Below are positions 1 through 9,246 of a stretch of 64,000 nucleotides of DNA, piece after piece. Within the stretch, counting starts at the first letter, position 1, and each line of letters opens with the position of its first letter. The notes under the pieces are model-generated. The model did no database searches. It saw only the letters and a list, made by a program, of their open reading frames with translations, and was not told where the DNA came from. Both the position numbers and the translations under genes were made by a program. The stretch spans positions 1-64,000 of the forward strand of contig JAGWAT010000010.1 in NCBI GenBank assembly GCA_021296265.1. Reading direction: 5' to 3'. The DNA comes from Alphaproteobacteria bacterium. Its GTDB lineage: Bacteria > Pseudomonadota > Alphaproteobacteria > TMED109.

Positions 1-291
1 TAGTTCCGGCAAGAAACCTCAATCCATTACGTAAACGCTCCGGGGAATGTACGGTTGGAGTTGATCCAAACCGGCCCGGTCCATGACCGAACCCTGCACT
101 TGGGTACTCGGTACGCGAGCGCATGGCTACCTGTCTTTCTTCATAGACAGCCTAACCTCCGGAAATCTCCTATTTGTCCTCACATTTCGTCGCGTTTTCT
201 CGCAAGCTTTCGCGTATCTGTCGTCTTGCCTAGTGAACTAAATAGCAGAAGTTATTGTCAAAGGCCGTTATTCCTCCTACTTGTGGCAGTA

Positions 292-957
292 ATGAATTGG
301 GAGAGAACACTCCGCTTCGCTATCGACGCATTCATCCGACGACGCGGCATGACCCGTACCGCGTTTGGCGAGGCAGCGCTTGGCGATCCATCGTTCGTCG
401 CTAGCCTTGCACTCGGACGGTCGCCGCAACTCAACACCGCCGACCGGGTGCTGGTCTTTATGGGGCTCGAGCCGATGGGCCCTGTCTTCCGGCGCGAGGT
501 CGAGGCCTTTCTCGCGGTGACCCGGGTCAAGTCGTCGGAGTTTGGTCGTGGCGTCACCGGTAGTCCTTCCTTTGTCACTCAAGTGCGCCAAGGTGCGTCG
601 CCCCGTCTTTCCACGGTCGACAAGGCGCGCGCGTGGATGAGGAAGCACTCGAGCGAGACGGAATGGCGGGCGGTCCGCGCGGAACTGTCCGGACATAAAG
701 CGCAGCCTCAGGGCAACGGGAATGGAGATCACGCCATGGCGGATAGCTCCCACCACTACATGAACACGCGCGAGGTGGCGGACCTACTGGGCCTATCCCC
801 GCGCACGCTGGACCGCTACCGGGTGAGCGGCGACGGTCCGGCATTCCACAAGTTCGGCAACCGGGTGCGCTACTTGCGCGCCGATGTTGAAGCCTGGGCG
901 TCCAAGCGTCGACGACAGTCGACCTCTGATGACGGCTTCTCCCAGGACGCTCCGTGA
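292..957 (+). CDS. DNA-binding protein with two repeat motifs and a C-terminal excisionase-like helix-turn-helix
   Basis: A 221-residue protein, probably a DNA-binding regulator. Residues 157-208 form a MerR/excisionase-type helix-turn-helix (EVADLLGLSPRTLDRYR, then a wing with FGNRVRYLRADVEAW). The N-terminal half holds two copies of one motif, about residues 14-57 and 73-116. They share an AFG/EFG turn, a (D/S)PSFV core and a G(R/A)SP(Q/R)L(N/S)T(A/V)D stretch at identical spacing. Similar single motifs occur in short alphaproteobacterial proteins that I take to be DNA-binding. I chose the ATG at 292 because the open frame upstream to 55 reads as low-quality coding, so the true start is not certain. 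No partner gene lies nearby. The first 291 bases show no other gene. The helix-turn-helix is secure; the role is not. Confidence 0.6.
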   Translation: MNWERTLRFAIDAFIRRRGMTRTAFGEAALGDPSFVASLALGRSPQLNTADRVLVFMGLEPMGPVFRREVEAFLAVTRVKSSEFGRGVTGSPSFVTQVRQGASPRLSTVDKARAWMRKHSSETEWRAVRAELSGHKAQPQGNGNGDHAMADSSHHYMNTREVADLLGLSPRTLDRYRVSGDGPAFHKFGNRVRYLRADVEAWASKRRRQSTSDDGFSQDAP

Positions 958-1316
958 TCGCCTTTGCGGTCTGCCGGACCCGTCAGGCAGCTGGATACAC
1001 TGACGACTCGCGCGCCTGATAATCACGTCCTCACCGCACATCCGGCAACCCGAGACGCTCATTCCGGGTTCCAGATTCGCCGGACCCCGAGGCGTGGCCG
1101 CACCGACCCGCGCACCGCGTTCGCCGCAATCCGGCTGACCGCCGCCCTACTCCGTTCCCGCAGGAAGACATTGCCCCGCCCTGTCGCGGGACCTTCCCTG
1201 CCGCACCGGTTCAGGCCGCGGTCGAAGCCAACCGCGCCAGGCCCTCCGAGTCTGTCACAGATCCCCCCTGCGCTCACCGGCTGGGGGCCCCGGGTCACGA
1301 CGCCACCACCCCCCCT
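958..1316. other. intergenic, no feature recognised
   Basis: This gap lies between the helix-turn-helix gene and the converging MATE gene. The open frames here read as arginine- and proline-rich GC noise on both strands. I see no RNA gene or repeat, and no clear terminator hairpin. Confidence 0.5.
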
Positions 1317-2633
1317 TCAACCACGCAGGCTCCGCTCCAGGGCCGGGTACGCCGCGCCAAGGGTCACCGCACGCGCCACCATGAACACCAAGTAGGACGC
1401 CCACAGCCCGTGGTTCGCATAGAGCGGCACCAGGATCGCCATCGCCGCAAAGAACGTGGCCCCGCTGATCGCCATGGCCACCAGCATGGCCCGAGTGCGG
1501 GTCGCGCCGATGAAGATGCCGTCCAACTGGAAACCCCAGACCGAAACCACCGGCAGCACGATCGACCACACCAGATAGGCACTCGCCATCTGCCGGACTT
1601 CCGGCAGGTCCGAAATCAGGGCTACGATCTGGTTTCCGAACAGGGCGTACGCCGCTACGTAGCACCCCGAGACGATGACCGCCCAGCGACTGGTCGCCGC
1701 CACCGCCGCACGGAACGCCCGCAGGTCCCGACGCCCGACTGCCCCGCCCACCAGTGCCTCGGCTGCATGTGCGAAGCCGTCGAGTCCGTACGCTACGAAG
1801 GTCTGAAGCAGCATCAGGATGCCGTTCGCTGCCAAGACCAGTTCGCCCATGCGGGCGCCGACCGCCGTGAACGAGGTGATCGAGCAAACCGCGATGAGGG
1901 TGCGGAGGAAAATGTCGGTGTTGACCGAGGCGATACGTCGAAAGGCCTGCAGGTCCCGCACGGCCGCCAGCCGGAAGGGGGCACCGCGTTTGGCCGCGAT
2001 CCGCGCCGTCAGGACAAGGCTGAGGCCGGAGCCGGTGACCTCGGCCACCACCGTGGCCCATGCGACGCCGACCAATCCCCATCCCATGACGACGCCCAGC
2101 AACAGGTCCAGCGCCATGTTGAGAAGGTTGATGAACACCTGGAGCGCCAGCACGAGGTCCGCGCGCTGGCCCCCGAGGAGCCAGCCCGTGGCCACGAAGT
2201 TCACGAGCGTCGCGGGGGCCGACCAGATGCGGATGCCGATGTAGGTGTCGGCCAGCGGTGCCACCGCCTCCGACGGGCCGATAACCAGCAAACCCAACCA
2301 GCGGACCGGCATCGACAGAATCACCATCACGCAACCGATGACGATCGCCATCGCGTAGGCCCGGACAGCCGCCGCCGCCAGCCCTTCGGAATCGCCCGCA
2401 CCGTGCGCCTGGGCGGCAAACCCTGTCGTGCCCATGCGCACGAAGGCGAAGGTCCAGAACAGGAAGGAGAACACCGTGGCGCCCACCGCCACCGCGCCGA
2501 TATCCGCGACACTGATCCGGCCGACGACCGCGGTGTCGACCATGCCGACCAAGGGCACGGTGAGATTGGATAGCGTCATGGGTAGGGCCAGCCGCCACAT
2601 CGGCAGGTCCCGGGGAGGCGACCGGGACGTCAT
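1317..2633 (-). CDS. MATE family efflux transporter (DinF-like)
   Basis: A 438-residue inner-membrane exporter of the multi-antimicrobial extrusion family. It probably swaps a cationic or amphipathic compound for sodium or protons. The length is normal for the family, and about twelve hydrophobic segments are visible in two similar halves. The N-terminal signature runs LPMTLSNLTVPLVGMVDTA, followed by a VGR motif, as in DinF-type members. The conserved second-half start (about residue 230) reads RIASVNTDIFLRTL. It stands alone on the minus strand; the oxidoreductase that follows at 2779 on the same strand is about 145 bases upstream of its start, so co-transcription is possible but not shown. 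The substrate cannot be read from sequence. Confidence 0.88.
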   Translation of the reverse strand: MTSRSPPRDLPMWRLALPMTLSNLTVPLVGMVDTAVVGRISVADIGAVAVGATVFSFLFWTFAFVRMGTTGFAAQAHGAGDSEGLAAAAVRAYAMAIVIGCVMVILSMPVRWLGLLVIGPSEAVAPLADTYIGIRIWSAPATLVNFVATGWLLGGQRADLVLALQVFINLLNMALDLLLGVVMGWGLVGVAWATVVAEVTGSGLSLVLTARIAAKRGAPFRLAAVRDLQAFRRIASVNTDIFLRTLIAVCSITSFTAVGARMGELVLAANGILMLLQTFVAYGLDGFAHAAEALVGGAVGRRDLRAFRAAVAATSRWAVIVSGCYVAAYALFGNQIVALISDLPEVRQMASAYLVWSIVLPVVSVWGFQLDGIFIGATRTRAMLVAMAISGATFFAAMAILVPLYANHGLWASYLVFMVARAVTLGAAYPALERSLRG

Positions 2634-2778
2634 CGGGCGGCGGGCGCGCTAACTGAAACGCTGACGAAGGAATCGTCCAGTGATCGCACAGCCAGCCAGC
2701 CTGCGCGCCGCACGCAGCAATCGCCTACACGTGTCATCCACGTCGCCGGTCAGGCGACCGGCCGGCCACCACCACGGC

Positions 2779-3756
2779 TCAACGCCGGCAATCGAGCACA
2801 ACCTTGCCGCTGACGGCCCGCGACAGGAGCAGTTCGATCCCGTGCGCCGCGTCGCCGAGCGGCAACACCTGGGCCACCCTGGGCCGGAGCTGTCCGTCGC
2901 AGTACCACTGGCCAAGGCGCGCAAGCGAATCCCCGACCTGTCCCGGGTCGCGCGCGGCAACCTCACCCCAGTAGAGGCCGTGCACCGCAGCGTTCTGCAG
3001 CAGCAGGCGGTTGGCCGGAAACGCCGGAATCCGGCCGGCCGCGAACCCCACGGTCACGATCCGGCCATCCCAGGCAAGTCGTCGCAGGGCATCGTCGCCG
3101 GCGTCCCCGCCGACGGTGTCGAGCACAACGTCGACACCGTCGGGCGCCAGCTCGGGCAACCGTCCGCGCACCCGTTCAGTCCGATAGTTGATGCCGGCCA
3201 CCGCACCGTGCGCGCGGCAGATCGCCAGCTTCTCGTCGGAGCCGGCGGCAGCGATCACGCGCGCGCCCATGGCCGCGGCAACTTCCACTCCCGCCAGCCC
3301 GACTCCGCCGGCTGCCCCGAGCACCAGGCAGGTCTCCCCGGTCGCGAGCGCGGCCTTCCACGACAGTGCACCGTGCGCAGTTCCGTAGGCAACAGGGAAC
3401 GCTGCACCCGTGGTGAAATCCATGCCGGGCGGCAGCGGGTACGTGTTCTCTTCCGGCATGACGACTTCGTCGGCATAGCCGCCGTAGCGCATCACCCCGA
3501 GGACGCGATCGCCCACCCTGCAGGCCCGGGTCTCGGCACCCACTTCCTGCACGACGCCGGCGATCTCGAGGCCGGGGACAAAGGGCGGCCGGGGGCGTAC
3601 CTGGTAGCGGCCGCGCAAGAGCAGGGAATCCGCGAAATTAACCCCCGCCGCGTGCACCTCGATCCGGACCGACCGTGGCCCGAGCGCCGGACCCGGCCCC
3701 TCCTCGAGGCGCAGGACCTCGGGGCCGCCGAACGCTGTGACCACCATGCTTCGCAT
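2779..3756 (-). CDS. zinc-independent quinone oxidoreductase (NADPH:quinone reductase family)
   Basis: A 325-residue medium-chain dehydrogenase/reductase of the quinone oxidoreductase branch, predicted to reduce quinones or activated alkenes with NADPH in the cytosol. The GroES-like N-terminal domain has the family phrases VHAAGVNFADSLLLRGRYQ and FVPGLEIAGVV. The Rossmann domain holds LGAAGGVGLAGVEVAAAMGA (about residue 145) for nucleotide binding, and the C-terminus carries the usual HGIELLLSRAVSGKVVL. The cysteines that bind structural zinc in alcohol dehydrogenases are absent, as expected for this branch. It diverges from the sterol-desaturase gene at 3820, leaving about 60 bases for both promoters. 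The exact substrate is unknown. Confidence 0.85.
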   Translation of the reverse strand: MRSMVVTAFGGPEVLRLEEGPGPALGPRSVRIEVHAAGVNFADSLLLRGRYQVRPRPPFVPGLEIAGVVQEVGAETRACRVGDRVLGVMRYGGYADEVVMPEENTYPLPPGMDFTTGAAFPVAYGTAHGALSWKAALATGETCLVLGAAGGVGLAGVEVAAAMGARVIAAAGSDEKLAICRAHGAVAGINYRTERVRGRLPELAPDGVDVVLDTVGGDAGDDALRRLAWDGRIVTVGFAAGRIPAFPANRLLLQNAAVHGLYWGEVAARDPGQVGDSLARLGQWYCDGQLRPRVAQVLPLGDAAHGIELLLSRAVSGKVVLDCRR

Positions 3757-3819
3757 CGCTGATTCCCGGCAACCGACAGCCTCTTATACTGGAAAGCACA
3801 CGACCGGGGACACACCGCG

Positions 3820-4638
3820 TTGGAATTTCTGATCCTGTACGAAGATCAGGTGCGCCTCTTTTCGTTCGTCGGCGTACTTGCCGTCATGGCGGTTCTGGAG
3901 AACGTGTTCCCGCGCCGCCGGCGGCGCGCGCCGACCGTCCGGCGGTGGGGGGTGAATCTGGCATTGACCGCCATCAACACCGTCACGCTCCGGTTGCTCT
4001 TCCCCCTGCTCGCGGTCGAGTGGGCCGCCCTGACAACCACCCACGGCATCGGCCTCGTACCGGCCCTCGGCGTTCCCTACTGGGCTGCGTGCCTGCTCGG
4101 GATCGTGCTGCTCGATCTCGTGATCTACGCCCAGCACGCAGCTTTCCATCACATCCCGTTCCTGTGGCGCTTCCACCGGGTCCACCATGCGGATCTCGAG
4201 GTGGACGTGAGCACCGGGGTCCGGTTTCACCCCGGCGAAATCGTGCTGTCGATGTTGATCAAGTTCGCCACGATCGCATTGCTGGGCGTGCCGGCGGCAG
4301 CCGTCGTGGCGTTCGAGGTGCTGCTGAACGCGACGTCCTTGTTCCATCACGCCAACCTGGCCCTCCCGCGGACCGTCGATCGGGTGTTGCGGCTGGTGAT
4401 CGTGACCCCCGACGTTCACCGCGTGCACCATTCCACGATCCGGGCCGAGACCGATTCGAACTTCGGGTTCAGTGTGACGTGGTGGGATCGCCTGTTCGGC
4501 ACCTTCCGTGCGCAGCCCAGCGCCGGGCACACCGGCATGGAAATCGGTCTCGCCGAGTACCGGGTTTCGGCCGAGCAAGGCCTCCTGTGGGTCTGCGCCC
4601 TTCCGGCCCACCAGAACCTGCCGCCGGCCGGCCGATGA
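3820..4638 (+). CDS. sterol desaturase / fatty acid hydroxylase family membrane protein
   Basis: A 272-residue integral membrane di-iron oxygenase of the fatty acid hydroxylase superfamily. The histidine clusters that bind the two irons are visible: QHAAFHH, then HRVHH about ten residues on, and a second HRVHH after the last membrane span. Hydrophobic helices flank them. The start is a TTG with GGGGA nine bases upstream; no ATG gives the full N-terminal helix. The stop overlaps the ATG of the next gene (ATGA), so the two are translationally coupled. Family members hydroxylate or desaturate sterols, carotenoids or lipid alkyl chains; the lipid acted on here cannot be told. Confidence 0.85.
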   Translation: MEFLILYEDQVRLFSFVGVLAVMAVLENVFPRRRRRAPTVRRWGVNLALTAINTVTLRLLFPLLAVEWAALTTTHGIGLVPALGVPYWAACLLGIVLLDLVIYAQHAAFHHIPFLWRFHRVHHADLEVDVSTGVRFHPGEIVLSMLIKFATIALLGVPAAAVVAFEVLLNATSLFHHANLALPRTVDRVLRLVIVTPDVHRVHHSTIRAETDSNFGFSVTWWDRLFGTFRAQPSAGHTGMEIGLAEYRVSAEQGLLWVCALPAHQNLPPAGR

Positions 4639-5180
4639 GGAACGCGCCGCCCCGGGGTCCGGTGGTCCGCATGGTACCGGACGGCGACAATCGCGAGCGC
4701 GACGTCTGCACCGACTGCGGCTTCATTCACTACCTGAACCCGCGGGTTGTCGTGGGGTCGGTCGTGCACCACCACGGGCAGGTCCTGCTGTGCCGCCGTG
4801 CCATCCCACCCCGCACGGGTTTCTGGACCCTGCCTGCGGGTTATCTTGAAACCGGGGAAACCGCGGCGGCGGGAGCCCGGCGGGAAGCGCAGGAGGAAGC
4901 CGGCGCCACAATTGCCATCGAACGGCCGCTCGGAATCTATTCGCTCCCGCGCATCTCCCTGATTCAGCTGATCTTCGTCGCCGAGCTCGTCGACCCACAC
5001 ATCGCGCCGGGCACCGAAAGCCTCGAGGTCGGGTTGTTCTCTTGGAGCGAGGTGCCGTGGGACGATCTCGCGTTCCCGTCCGTCCGCTGGGCCCTCGACG
5101 ACTGGCACCTCGGGCGTGCCAGCGGAGCTTCTGCCGCCGCCGTGGGGCCGTTCGACCACGACGACTTGAGCCAGGACTAG
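4635..5180 (+). CDS. NUDIX hydrolase with N-terminal zinc-ribbon-like segment
   Basis: A 181-residue NUDIX pyrophosphohydrolase. The Nudix box is complete, running from GYLETGE through REAQEEAGA, with the glutamates that hold the magnesium ions. Before it, VCTDCGF followed by HYLNPRVVVG resembles the zinc-ribbon lead-in of NudC-like and ADP-ribose-type hydrolases, though only one CxxC pair is present. The start overlaps the stop of the preceding desaturase gene by four bases, and it is followed after 14 bases by the converging lipid A acyltransferase gene. Likely substrates are nucleotide diphosphate derivatives. The family is certain, the substrate is not. Confidence 0.85.
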   Translation: MRNAPPRGPVVRMVPDGDNRERDVCTDCGFIHYLNPRVVVGSVVHHHGQVLLCRRAIPPRTGFWTLPAGYLETGETAAAGARREAQEEAGATIAIERPLGIYSLPRISLIQLIFVAELVDPHIAPGTESLEVGLFSWSEVPWDDLAFPSVRWALDDWHLGRASGASAAAVGPFDHDDLSQD

Positions 5181-5194
5181 GTGCCGGCCAGACC

Positions 5195-6109
5195 CTACGC
5201 CGCCGGCCAGCGGCGGTGGATCCACAGCCACTGTTCGGGACGCGCCAGGATCCAGGCGCTGAACCGGTCGTTGAGAGCGTGGAGCAAGGCCAGCGTCCGT
5301 TCCAGGCGTGGACCATCGTCGGCCGGAACCGGGAGGGCCGGTTCGATGGTCACGCGGAAGGCCGCGCCGTGCGTTCGCTGCACCCGCAACGGCACGACCG
5401 GGAGGTCAGCCCGGAGGGCCAGCGACGCGGCCACCGGCGCTGTGCCGGCCGGAACGCCCAAGAACTCAACGAGCGGTCCCTCGGCGAGCTTCTGGTCGTT
5501 GACGACACCGACCGAGCGCCCCCGTCGGACCGCGTCAAGCAGGGCCCGGCCGGCCAGACGCTTGCGGACAAACTCGGCGCCCTGCGGCCGGCAGCCCTGG
5601 ATGACGCGATCCGCCCAGGGATTGTCCGCCTGGCGGTAAACGTAGGTCATGGGGAGGCCCGCCCGCGTGAGGACCAAAGCACCAATCTCCCAGTTCGCGA
5701 GATGGGCGCTCGCAAACACTGCGCTCTGGCCACTGGCGCGCAGCCGTTCAACCGTATCCAGGCCCTCCACCTGAAATCGCGGGGATCCGTCCGGCAGGGG
5801 AGCGACCTCGGGGTGGAACGGGTCCAGCCGGTGCAGGTGTGGAAATTCGAACGCCAATCGCCCGAGATTGTCCCACATGCCCGCCAGCACGCGCGCACGC
5901 CCGGCCGCATCGAGGTCGGGAAGAATTCGGCAGAGATTGCGTTCTGCAGTGCCGTGCAGCGGCAGACGGGGGCCAAGAATGCGAAACACCCGGCTTCCGA
6001 GCGCCGAGGCCCGGTCGATGTCGAGGGCGCGGGCCGTCGCGACCAGCGAGTGCAGCCCGAACGCCTCCGCGACATGGCGCAGGCGCCGAACCGGCGAGCG
6101 CCGCCTCAT
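5195..6109 (-). CDS. lipid A biosynthesis acyltransferase (LpxL/HtrB family)
   Basis: A 304-residue acyltransferase of the lysophospholipid/lipid A family, which adds a secondary acyl chain to Kdo-lipid IVA at the inner membrane. The HX4E-type active site appears as SAHLANWEIGAL (about residue 139) and later motifs include VYRQADNPWADRVI and VGVVNDQKLAEGPLVEFLG. The C-terminus PEQWLWIHRRW is diagnostic of the family. The start ATG overlaps the lpxK stop (ATGA at 6106-6109), and the order waaA, lpxK, this gene on one strand makes a lipid A/Kdo operon. The acyl chain specificity (lauroyl or another) cannot be told, so no lpxL/lpxM symbol is assigned. Confidence 0.88.
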   Translation of the reverse strand: MRRRSPVRRLRHVAEAFGLHSLVATARALDIDRASALGSRVFRILGPRLPLHGTAERNLCRILPDLDAAGRARVLAGMWDNLGRLAFEFPHLHRLDPFHPEVAPLPDGSPRFQVEGLDTVERLRASGQSAVFASAHLANWEIGALVLTRAGLPMTYVYRQADNPWADRVIQGCRPQGAEFVRKRLAGRALLDAVRRGRSVGVVNDQKLAEGPLVEFLGVPAGTAPVAASLALRADLPVVPLRVQRTHGAAFRVTIEPALPVPADDGPRLERTLALLHALNDRFSAWILARPEQWLWIHRRWPAA

Positions 6110-7092
6110 GTGGCCGCCCCGGTACCGACGACGCGGGCAAGGAGCGCATCCAGTGCAGCACCGTCGTCGAAGCGGAGGCGCACGTCCGCCACCATGACGC
6201 GCGCAGCGACGTCGGCCGGCAGGCGAACCTGGTCCTTGGTCGTCGTTACGGGTACCGCGGCAGCCGCCCGGGCGGCGCCCAGCACGCGGTCCAGTTCGCG
6301 CGGACGATAGCGATGGTGATCGGGAAAGGGCTGCGTCCCGACCAGGCAGGCACCAAGGTCCTGGAGAGACCGGAAGAACTTCTCCGGACGCCCAATTCCG
6401 GCAAACGCGAAGACGCGCCGACCGCGCAGGGCGCGGAGCTCGGGAGCAGGCCGCATCGAAGCCCGGATACAGGGCAGTGCGGATGGCAGCACCGCCCGCA
6501 CGTTCACCGTATCGTCGCCGATCACGATGGCCGCATGGGCGCGCCGGCAGCCGTCGTCGAGGGCCTCCCGGAGGGGACCAGCGGGCAGGATCCGGCCGTT
6601 CCCGAGGCCGAACCCGCCGTCGAACACCAGAAGGGCGAGATCCTTTGCGAGCTCCGGGTCCTGGAAACCATCGTCCAGGACCAGGCAGTCGGCACCTGCC
6701 CCGGCAATCGCGGTGGCTCCTGCCGCCCGGTCCCGGGCAACCCAGGTCGGAGCCGTACGCGCCGCCATCAGGGCTTCGTCCCCAACATCGCTGACCGTAT
6801 GTCGGCCCGGTTCCACTCGCACCGGGCCCCTGCACCGGCCGCGGTATCCGTGCGAGAGGACATGGACGTCGATGCCCGCGTTGCGCAGCCGCCCGGCCAA
6901 CGCCAGCGCGACCGGCGTCTTGCCGCTGCCGCCAACCACCAGGTTGCCGACGCACAGGACCGGTATCCCACACGCCTGCGGGCGGCCACGACGCTGGCGC
7001 CGGCGCGCACCCCATGCCCAGAGCGCTGCCGCCGGCGTGAGAACGCGCGTTGCGACACTGTCACCGCGGGTCCAGAATTCAGGCGCGCGCAT
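6106..7092 (-). CDS. lpxK: tetraacyldisaccharide 4'-kinase
   Basis: LpxK, 328 residues, phosphorylates the 4' position of the lipid A disaccharide to give lipid IVA at the inner membrane. The start MRAPEFWTRGD is characteristic of the family and decides the ATG at 7092; a longer frame from 7113 would add seven residues. The P-loop lies at GNLVVGGSGKTPVALAL (about residue 48), and family motifs SHGYRGR, VGDEALM and LVLDDGFQDPEL follow, the last holding the catalytic aspartates. It overlaps the end of waaA by 14 bases and its stop overlaps the next acyltransferase start by four, so the three genes are tightly coupled. Confidence 0.93.
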   Translation of the reverse strand: MRAPEFWTRGDSVATRVLTPAAALWAWGARRRQRRGRPQACGIPVLCVGNLVVGGSGKTPVALALAGRLRNAGIDVHVLSHGYRGRCRGPVRVEPGRHTVSDVGDEALMAARTAPTWVARDRAAGATAIAGAGADCLVLDDGFQDPELAKDLALLVFDGGFGLGNGRILPAGPLREALDDGCRRAHAAIVIGDDTVNVRAVLPSALPCIRASMRPAPELRALRGRRVFAFAGIGRPEKFFRSLQDLGACLVGTQPFPDHHRYRPRELDRVLGAARAAAAVPVTTTKDQVRLPADVAARVMVADVRLRFDDGAALDALLARVVGTGAAT

Positions 7093-8395
7093 GCGCCACC
7101 TTGGCCGTCGCAATCATGGGGGCCAGCAGCTCGGCCACCTGCGCGGTGGCCCCGCGCGACCGGGCGGCAACCTGCTCGGCCGCCGCCGCCATGCGCGCCG
7201 CGGCCGCTGGCTCCTCCAGCAGATGCAGGAGCGTGTCGGCCAGGGCGCCGGCGTCAGCCACCTCGGCTGCCGCATGCGCGTGCCTGAGGGCGGCGGCCAC
7301 GTCGACCACGTTCGCGACGTCAGGCCCGTGCAGGATGGCGCAGCCCAGCTGCGCCGGTTCCAGCAGGTTGTGACCTCCCTTGGGCGCGAGCGTCCCGCCG
7401 ACCAGCACCACCGGCGCCAGCCGGTAGAAGAGCCCGGTCTCCCCCAGGGTATCGGCAACGTACACGTCAGCATCGCCGGGTAACGCCCCGGTGCTCCGGC
7501 GGCGGGCCGTGAGCCCGCACTTCCGCACGAGTTCCTCGACCGACCGGCCCCGGTCGGGATGGCGTGGCAGGAGAATGGTCAGCAGGCCGGGACGGCGGTG
7601 CGCGATCCTGGCGTGCGCCGCGAGCGCAATGGCCTCTTCGCCAGAATGCGTGCTGGCGGCCAGCCAGAGCGGCCGCCGTCCGAGATCGTTCCGCAGCGCC
7701 GCCAACGCCGCCAGATCCGGCGCCGGAGCCGCCGTGTCGGACTTCAGGTTCAACGGGCTTCCAACACAGGTCACGCCGAGGTCCGAGAGGCGTTTCCGGT
7801 CGTCCGTCGTCTGGGCGATCACCGGGTCGAACCCGTCCAGCAGCTGCCGGAGCGCGCCGCCCAACCAGTGCCATCGGGCAGCGGAGCGGGCGGAGAGGCG
7901 GGCCTGGACCATGGCGCGCGGAATCCGACGCGCGGCGAGCGCGTGGAGGGTCTCCGGCCAGATCTCCGACTCCACGCGCAGCGCGCAGTCTGGCCGCCAG
8001 TGGTCGAGGAACCGACGGAGTCCCACCCGCCGGTCCAGCGGCGCATACTGATGGCAGGCCCGCGGCGGCAGCACTCCGTCCATCGCCCGGGCGGACGTCA
8101 CGGTCACCGTCGTCACCAACACCCCCATCCCCTCGTCGTCGACCAGGCGACGGACGATCGGCTCGACCGATCGCGCCTCGCCGATGCTTGCCGCATGCAC
8201 CCAGCACAGGGGCCCCTGCGGTCGGGGCATCGACGGATTGCCGAGCCGCTCACCAAGGCGGTCGGGGTCCTCGCGCCCGCGTCGAACGCGCGCCCGGAGA
8301 ACCGGCGCCACCGCAGGAGCCGCCGCCGCCCACGCCATCCGGCTGGCCAGCAGGACCGCCGACGCGCCGCTAAACATCTCCATTAGCGAGGACAT
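7079..8395 (-). CDS. waaA: 3-deoxy-D-manno-octulosonic acid transferase (Kdo transferase)
   Basis: WaaA/KdtA, about 438 residues, transfers Kdo from CMP-Kdo to lipid IVA. The N-terminal Rossmann domain (GT-B fold) shows WVHAASIGEARSV with the catalytic glutamate, then VTTVTVTSA and an ALRVESEIWPETL motif. The second domain has LAASTHSGEE, LLPRHPDRG and the sugar-nucleotide motif VGGTLAPKGGHNLLEPAQLG. A short hydrophobic N-terminus gives an inner-membrane anchor. I picked the ATG at 8395; ATGs at 8383 and 8377 are equally possible because no strong ribosome binding site marks one. It is the first gene of the lipid A operon and diverges from the DUF2244 gene at 8512. Confidence 0.92.
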   Translation of the reverse strand: MSSLMEMFSGASAVLLASRMAWAAAAPAVAPVLRARVRRGREDPDRLGERLGNPSMPRPQGPLCWVHAASIGEARSVEPIVRRLVDDEGMGVLVTTVTVTSARAMDGVLPPRACHQYAPLDRRVGLRRFLDHWRPDCALRVESEIWPETLHALAARRIPRAMVQARLSARSAARWHWLGGALRQLLDGFDPVIAQTTDDRKRLSDLGVTCVGSPLNLKSDTAAPAPDLAALAALRNDLGRRPLWLAASTHSGEEAIALAAHARIAHRRPGLLTILLPRHPDRGRSVEELVRKCGLTARRRSTGALPGDADVYVADTLGETGLFYRLAPVVLVGGTLAPKGGHNLLEPAQLGCAILHGPDVANVVDVAAALRHAHAAAEVADAGALADTLLHLLEEPAAAARMAAAAEQVAARSRGATAQVAELLAPMIATAKVAHARA

Positions 8396-8511
8396 ACAAG
8401 CGGCAACCCCAAGGATCAACCAGCGGAAACGCCGGGAGAGCGCGCAGACGGGTTGACCGACGCGCCGCGGGCAGCGCTGCCGCAACGCCGCACGTCGCCT
8501 ATCCTGCCCAC

Positions 8512-9030
8512 ATGGCTCCCGTCCACACGCTCGCGGTCCACGAACGCACGGTCCTCCTGGATACCGTGCTCCGGCCGCACCGCTCACTCGGACCGGCCGG
8601 GTTCCGTCTGCTCATGGGCGCGGTCGCGGCGTTCTGCCTCACCATAGGGATTGTCTTCGCTTCGCTCGGGGCCTGGCCTGTCTTCGCCTTTCTCGGGCTT
8701 GACGTCCTGCTCGTCTTCCTGGCGTTCCGGTGGAGCTACCGGAGCGCTCGCGAGCGGGAGCGGATCCGCCTCGATACGGAGGCGCTCGAGATCGTGCGGA
8801 CTGGTGCGGACGGGCGAGCCCGCTCCTGGCGGTTCCAGCCCCACTGGCTCCGGATCGACTTCGACGAATCGGGCGATCCCAGCGACCAGCTGAGGCTGTC
8901 GTCGCACGGCCGCAGCCTCGTCATCGGCGCCTTCCTCGCCCCCGAGGAACGGGCGAAGTGTGCCAAGTTGCTCCGCGACGGAATCCGGCGATGGCGGTCG
9001 CTGCCGCCAGGCTTCGCCGCCCCGTCGTAG
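8512..9030 (+). CDS. DUF2244 domain membrane protein
   Basis: A 172-residue protein of the DUF2244 family, common in alphaproteobacteria and of unknown function. Residues 1-25 carry the family opening (TVLRPHRSLGPAGFRLLM), followed by two membrane segments (about 30-70) and a cytosolic domain with FRWSYRSARERERIRLD, WRFQPHWLRI and LRLSSHGRSLVIGAFLAPEER. In other alphaproteobacteria I recall it close to cytochrome oxidase or nth genes; here it simply diverges from waaA. The start ATG at 8512 keeps the full family N-terminus. No function should be assigned from context. Confidence 0.8.
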   Translation: MAPVHTLAVHERTVLLDTVLRPHRSLGPAGFRLLMGAVAAFCLTIGIVFASLGAWPVFAFLGLDVLLVFLAFRWSYRSARERERIRLDTEALEIVRTGADGRARSWRFQPHWLRIDFDESGDPSDQLRLSSHGRSLVIGAFLAPEERAKCAKLLRDGIRRWRSLPPGFAAPS

Positions 9031-9246
9031 CCGACCGCGCCACCCGGGTCCTCCGCCGGCGAGCCTCGACAAGACCCCGCACTGGCACCAGTCCCCGGCG
9101 ATCGGGGATGCGGGCAACCGCGCCAGCAGTCTGGTTGACCGGCCCAGGGGGCCCGGCGACGTTTCCGGTTGACCCACACCGAACGCCCGTGAAACTATCT
9201 TGTGCGGACGCGTGTCGGTCGGGCGGAACGCAGTCGGAGCAAACCC

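Noticed and set aside
964-1395. A 143-residue plus-strand frame.
   Set aside because: It is arginine- and proline-rich, runs into the end of the MATE gene on the other strand and has no family resemblance.
5839-7287. Long plus-strand frame opposite the lipid A genes.
   Set aside because: It is the mirror of well-supported waaA, lpxK and acyltransferase genes and shows no domain of its own.
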